Assembly: GCA_902560815.1 (NCBI GenBank)
Contig: CACENP010000006.1
Coordinates: forward strand, 1 to 64,000
Reading direction: 5' to 3'
DNA from: an uncultured Pelagibacteraceae bacterium
Lineage (GTDB): Bacteria > Pseudomonadota > Alphaproteobacteria > Pelagibacterales > Pelagibacteraceae
Length of the DNA: 64,000 nucleotides
A program made the position numbers and the translations under genes. Below the pieces are notes generated by a model. It was not told the origin of the DNA, ran no database searches, and worked only from the letters and a program-made list of their open reading frames with translations. Below are positions 62,238-64,000 of this stretch, piece after piece. Position 1 is the stretch's first letter. Each line of letters opens with the position of its first letter.

Positions 62238-63023
62238 TTAATCTACTCTTATAGTATTTCCATCTACGGGGAAGACTTGACCAGATATTTTTTCACTCTC
62301 ATTTGAAATTAAAAATGAACACATGCTTCCTATATCTTCTTGAGAAATCCATGAATTCATTGAAGCCATAGATAAAAAATCTTTTTCGATCGTTTTTTTT
62401 GAAACTTTTAGAAACTTTGCTTTTTCTCTTATTACTCTGTCCATTCTATCTCCTTTAATCGTTCCAGGACAAACAGCATTTACTCTTATTTTAAATTTAC
62501 CTAATTCTATTGCTAAAGTTTTTGTTACTCCTATGATTGCCCACTTACTTGCAGCATATGGAGATCTTAATGCAAAACCCATTATTCCCGCAGTAGAAGA
62601 AATATTTATTATAGAGCCGCCTTTGTTATTTTTAAGCATTGGTATTGCAAGCTTTGTAAAGTAAAAATGACTTATAACATTTGTTTTTAATGTTTGTTCC
62701 CAGTCATCAGAGCTTAACTTTTCTATATTTCCAGTTGGACCTGCAATTCCTACATTATTAATTAAAGCGTCAATTTTTTTTGTTTTTTTTCTAATTTTAC
62801 TAAAAAAATTTGAAACCTCATATTCGTCAGAAGCATCGCATTCATATATAAATAATTTTTTTTTATTTAATGTATGTTTTTGTGCTTTTTTTAGAGAATT
62901 ACTATCAATGTCACAAATATAAACAATAGCACCTCTTGAAAGACAAATCTTTGCAGTCGACCATCCAATTCCTGAAGCTCCACCTGAAATAATGATTCTT
63001 TTATTAATTAGACTTAGCGGCAT
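62238..63023 (-). CDS. short-chain dehydrogenase/reductase (SDR)
   Basis: 261 residues. NAD(P) loop IISGGASGIGWSTA, NNVG motif (LINNVGIAG), catalytic Ser in NISSTAG and Tyr-x3-Lys in SPYAASKWA. VCPGTIKGDRM follows. Asp after CDID favours NAD. Overlaps the end of the upstream ATPase gene by 20 bases, so it is co-transcribed with it. Together with the BKACE gene it could oxidise a 3-hydroxy acid to the keto acid the BKACE splits. Confidence 0.9.
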   Translation of the reverse strand: MPLSLINKRIIISGGASGIGWSTAKICLSRGAIVYICDIDSNSLKKAQKHTLNKKKLFIYECDASDEYEVSNFFSKIRKKTKKIDALINNVGIAGPTGNIEKLSSDDWEQTLKTNVISHFYFTKLAIPMLKNNKGGSIINISSTAGIMGFALRSPYAASKWAIIGVTKTLAIELGKFKIRVNAVCPGTIKGDRMDRVIREKAKFLKVSKKTIEKDFLSMASMNSWISQEDIGSMCSFLISNESEKISGQVFPVDGNTIRVD

Positions 63024-64000
63024 CAGCCATATGTTCTTTTGTTAAGGCTTTTGAAAGTTCTTTTTGAGTCAAGTATCCTTTTACATTTCCACTCTTATCA
63101 ACAACTTCACAATTTGCATTTGAGCAGACAACTTTTGGTAAAAATTCATCTAAAAATTGATCTTCCTGAACTTTTATTAGATTTGATTTATCAACGTCGT
63201 TAGATGAGCTTGCAGGTGTCATTATAATCTTAGCTTTAATTACTTTCGCTCTATTTACATCTTTAACGAAAGCCTCAACATAATCATCAGCGGGGTTCAT
63301 AATAATATCTATTGGAGTTCCTACTTGTACCAATCTTCCTCCATTTAATATTCCTATATGATCTCCTAATCTTAATGATTCATCTAAATCATGAGTTATA
63401 AATACTATTGTTTTTTTTAATTCACTTTGCAAATCTATTAACTGCTTTTGCATATCACTTCTAATTAAAGGATCTAAAGCAGAAAACGCTTCATCCATTA
63501 ACATTATATCTGTATTTGTTGCAAGTGCTCTTGCTAAACCTACTCTTTGTTGCATACCACCAGATAACTGGTTAGGATATTGATGTTCAAATCCAGTTAA
63601 ACCTACAGCTTCAATTTTTTCCATTGCAGTTTTATTTCTTTCTTCTGGTTTTTGTCCTTGAACTTCAAGACCATATCCAACATTTTCCAATACTGTTTTA
63701 TGTGGGAATAAACCAAATCTTTGGAACACCATGCTCATTTTATGTCTTCTAAATTCAATCAATCCTTTTGGATCTAAATCCATAACATTTGTACCTTCAA
63801 CAGAAACTACTCCCGAAGTTGGATCTATTAATCTATTGATGTGTCGGATTAGTGTTGATTTTCCAGATCCTGACAACCCCATACAAACAAAAGTTTCACC
63901 TTCTTCAATACTTAAAGAAACATTATCCAAACCAACAGTATGACCAGTTTTTTCTAATATTTCTTCTTTTGTAGCTCCGTCCTGAACCATTGGAAGAACT
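63004..64000 (-). CDS. proV: glycine betaine/proline-type ABC transporter ATPase (ProV-like), start outside the window
   Basis: The frame is open to the right edge: codons before the ATG at 63990 read VLP, matching the ProV run before KEEILEKTGH, so the true start lies beyond 64000. Walker A GLSGSGKST, signature LSGGMQQRV, Walker B IMLMDEAFSALDP and His switch FITHDLDE are intact. C-terminal part has a reduced CBS-like segment (VVDKSGNVKGYLTQ). It energises import of a compatible solute or other quaternary amine; its permease and binding protein would be upstream. Confidence 0.9.
   Translation of the reverse strand, partial: VLPMVQDGATKEEILEKTGHTVGLDNVSLSIEEGETFVCMGLSGSGKSTLIRHINRLIDPTSGVVSVEGTNVMDLDPKGLIEFRRHKMSMVFQRFGLFPHKTVLENVGYGLEVQGQKPEERNKTAMEKIEAVGLTGFEHQYPNQLSGGMQQRVGLARALATNTDIMLMDEAFSALDPLIRSDMQKQLIDLQSELKKTIVFITHDLDESLRLGDHIGILNGGRLVQVGTPIDIIMNPADDYVEAFVKDVNRAKVIKAKIIMTPASSSNDVDKSNLIKVQEDQFLDEFLPKVVCSNANCEVVDKSGNVKGYLTQKELSKALTKEHMADAAKSN

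Overview
The window looks like part of a streamlined, surface-ocean alphaproteobacterial genome, most likely of the SAR11 (Pelagibacterales) type. The DNA is very AT-rich, genes are packed with gaps of 0-20 bases or short overlaps, several genes seem to start at TTG, there is a proteorhodopsin-family gene, and uptake systems and small-molecule oxidases dominate. That assignment is an inference from composition and gene content; no rRNA or other marker is present. I see no tRNA, rRNA, CRISPR array, insertion sequence or prophage gene, and no recognisable transcription factor. No gene-free stretch exceeds 300 bases; the longest are 35516-35752 (237) and 59600-59808 (209).

Layout. 1-6.6 kb: the end of an outer-membrane barrel gene, a ProC-like reductase, and a branched-chain-amino-acid-type ABC importer (LivG, F, H, M, with the binding protein convergent). 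6.7-13.2 kb: a six-gene minus-strand operon (flavin monooxygenase, ThDP enzyme, AA_synth/DUF1185 protein, alpha/beta hydrolase, aldehyde dehydrogenase, exporter) that reads as an undefined catabolic pathway. 13.4-25.4 kb: two divergent Rieske oxygenases with a glutamine-synthetase-like ligase, EutQ-like cupin, glyoxalase I, MetX-like protein, hydroxyacid dehydrogenase, aminotransferase and a TAXI-TRAP importer. 25.4-28.4 kb: an amidinotransferase, an exporter and a 2-oxoglutarate/iron oxygenase.

29.2-35.5 kb: a minus-strand operon running ParA, thioesterase, TauD-like dioxygenase, PhnZ-like diiron HD oxygenase, GMC oxidoreductase, TPR-methyltransferase; the dioxygenase/HD-oxygenase pair suggests oxidative cleavage of a phosphonate or similar compound. 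35.8-47.0 kb: a ten-gene plus-strand run that starts with an atypical rhodopsin and a flotillin and continues with an N,N-dimethylformamidase-like enzyme (one large and two small-subunit-like proteins), a sodium symporter, an iron alcohol dehydrogenase and a metallo-beta-lactamase-fold hydrolase.

47.0-59.6 kb: a twelve-gene minus-strand operon joining a ribose/galactose-type ABC importer to a biotin-dependent carboxylase assembled from 5-oxoprolinase/urea-carboxylase parts (PxpA, biotin carboxylase-PxpB fusion, PxpC, biotin carrier). Its most unusual trait is a set of shared peptide motifs. Y-x3-D-x3-F-x2-[IL] occurs four times in a 170-residue disordered-looking protein and twice in the carboxylase linker. 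Related C-terminal tails occur on PxpC, the 170-residue protein and the transporter ATPase. This looks like a docking code tying enzyme to transporter and is my main candidate for an undescribed system. 59.8-64 kb: two small secreted proteins, a class II aldolase, a BKACE enzyme, an SDR dehydrogenase and the start-truncated ATPase of a glycine-betaine-type importer.
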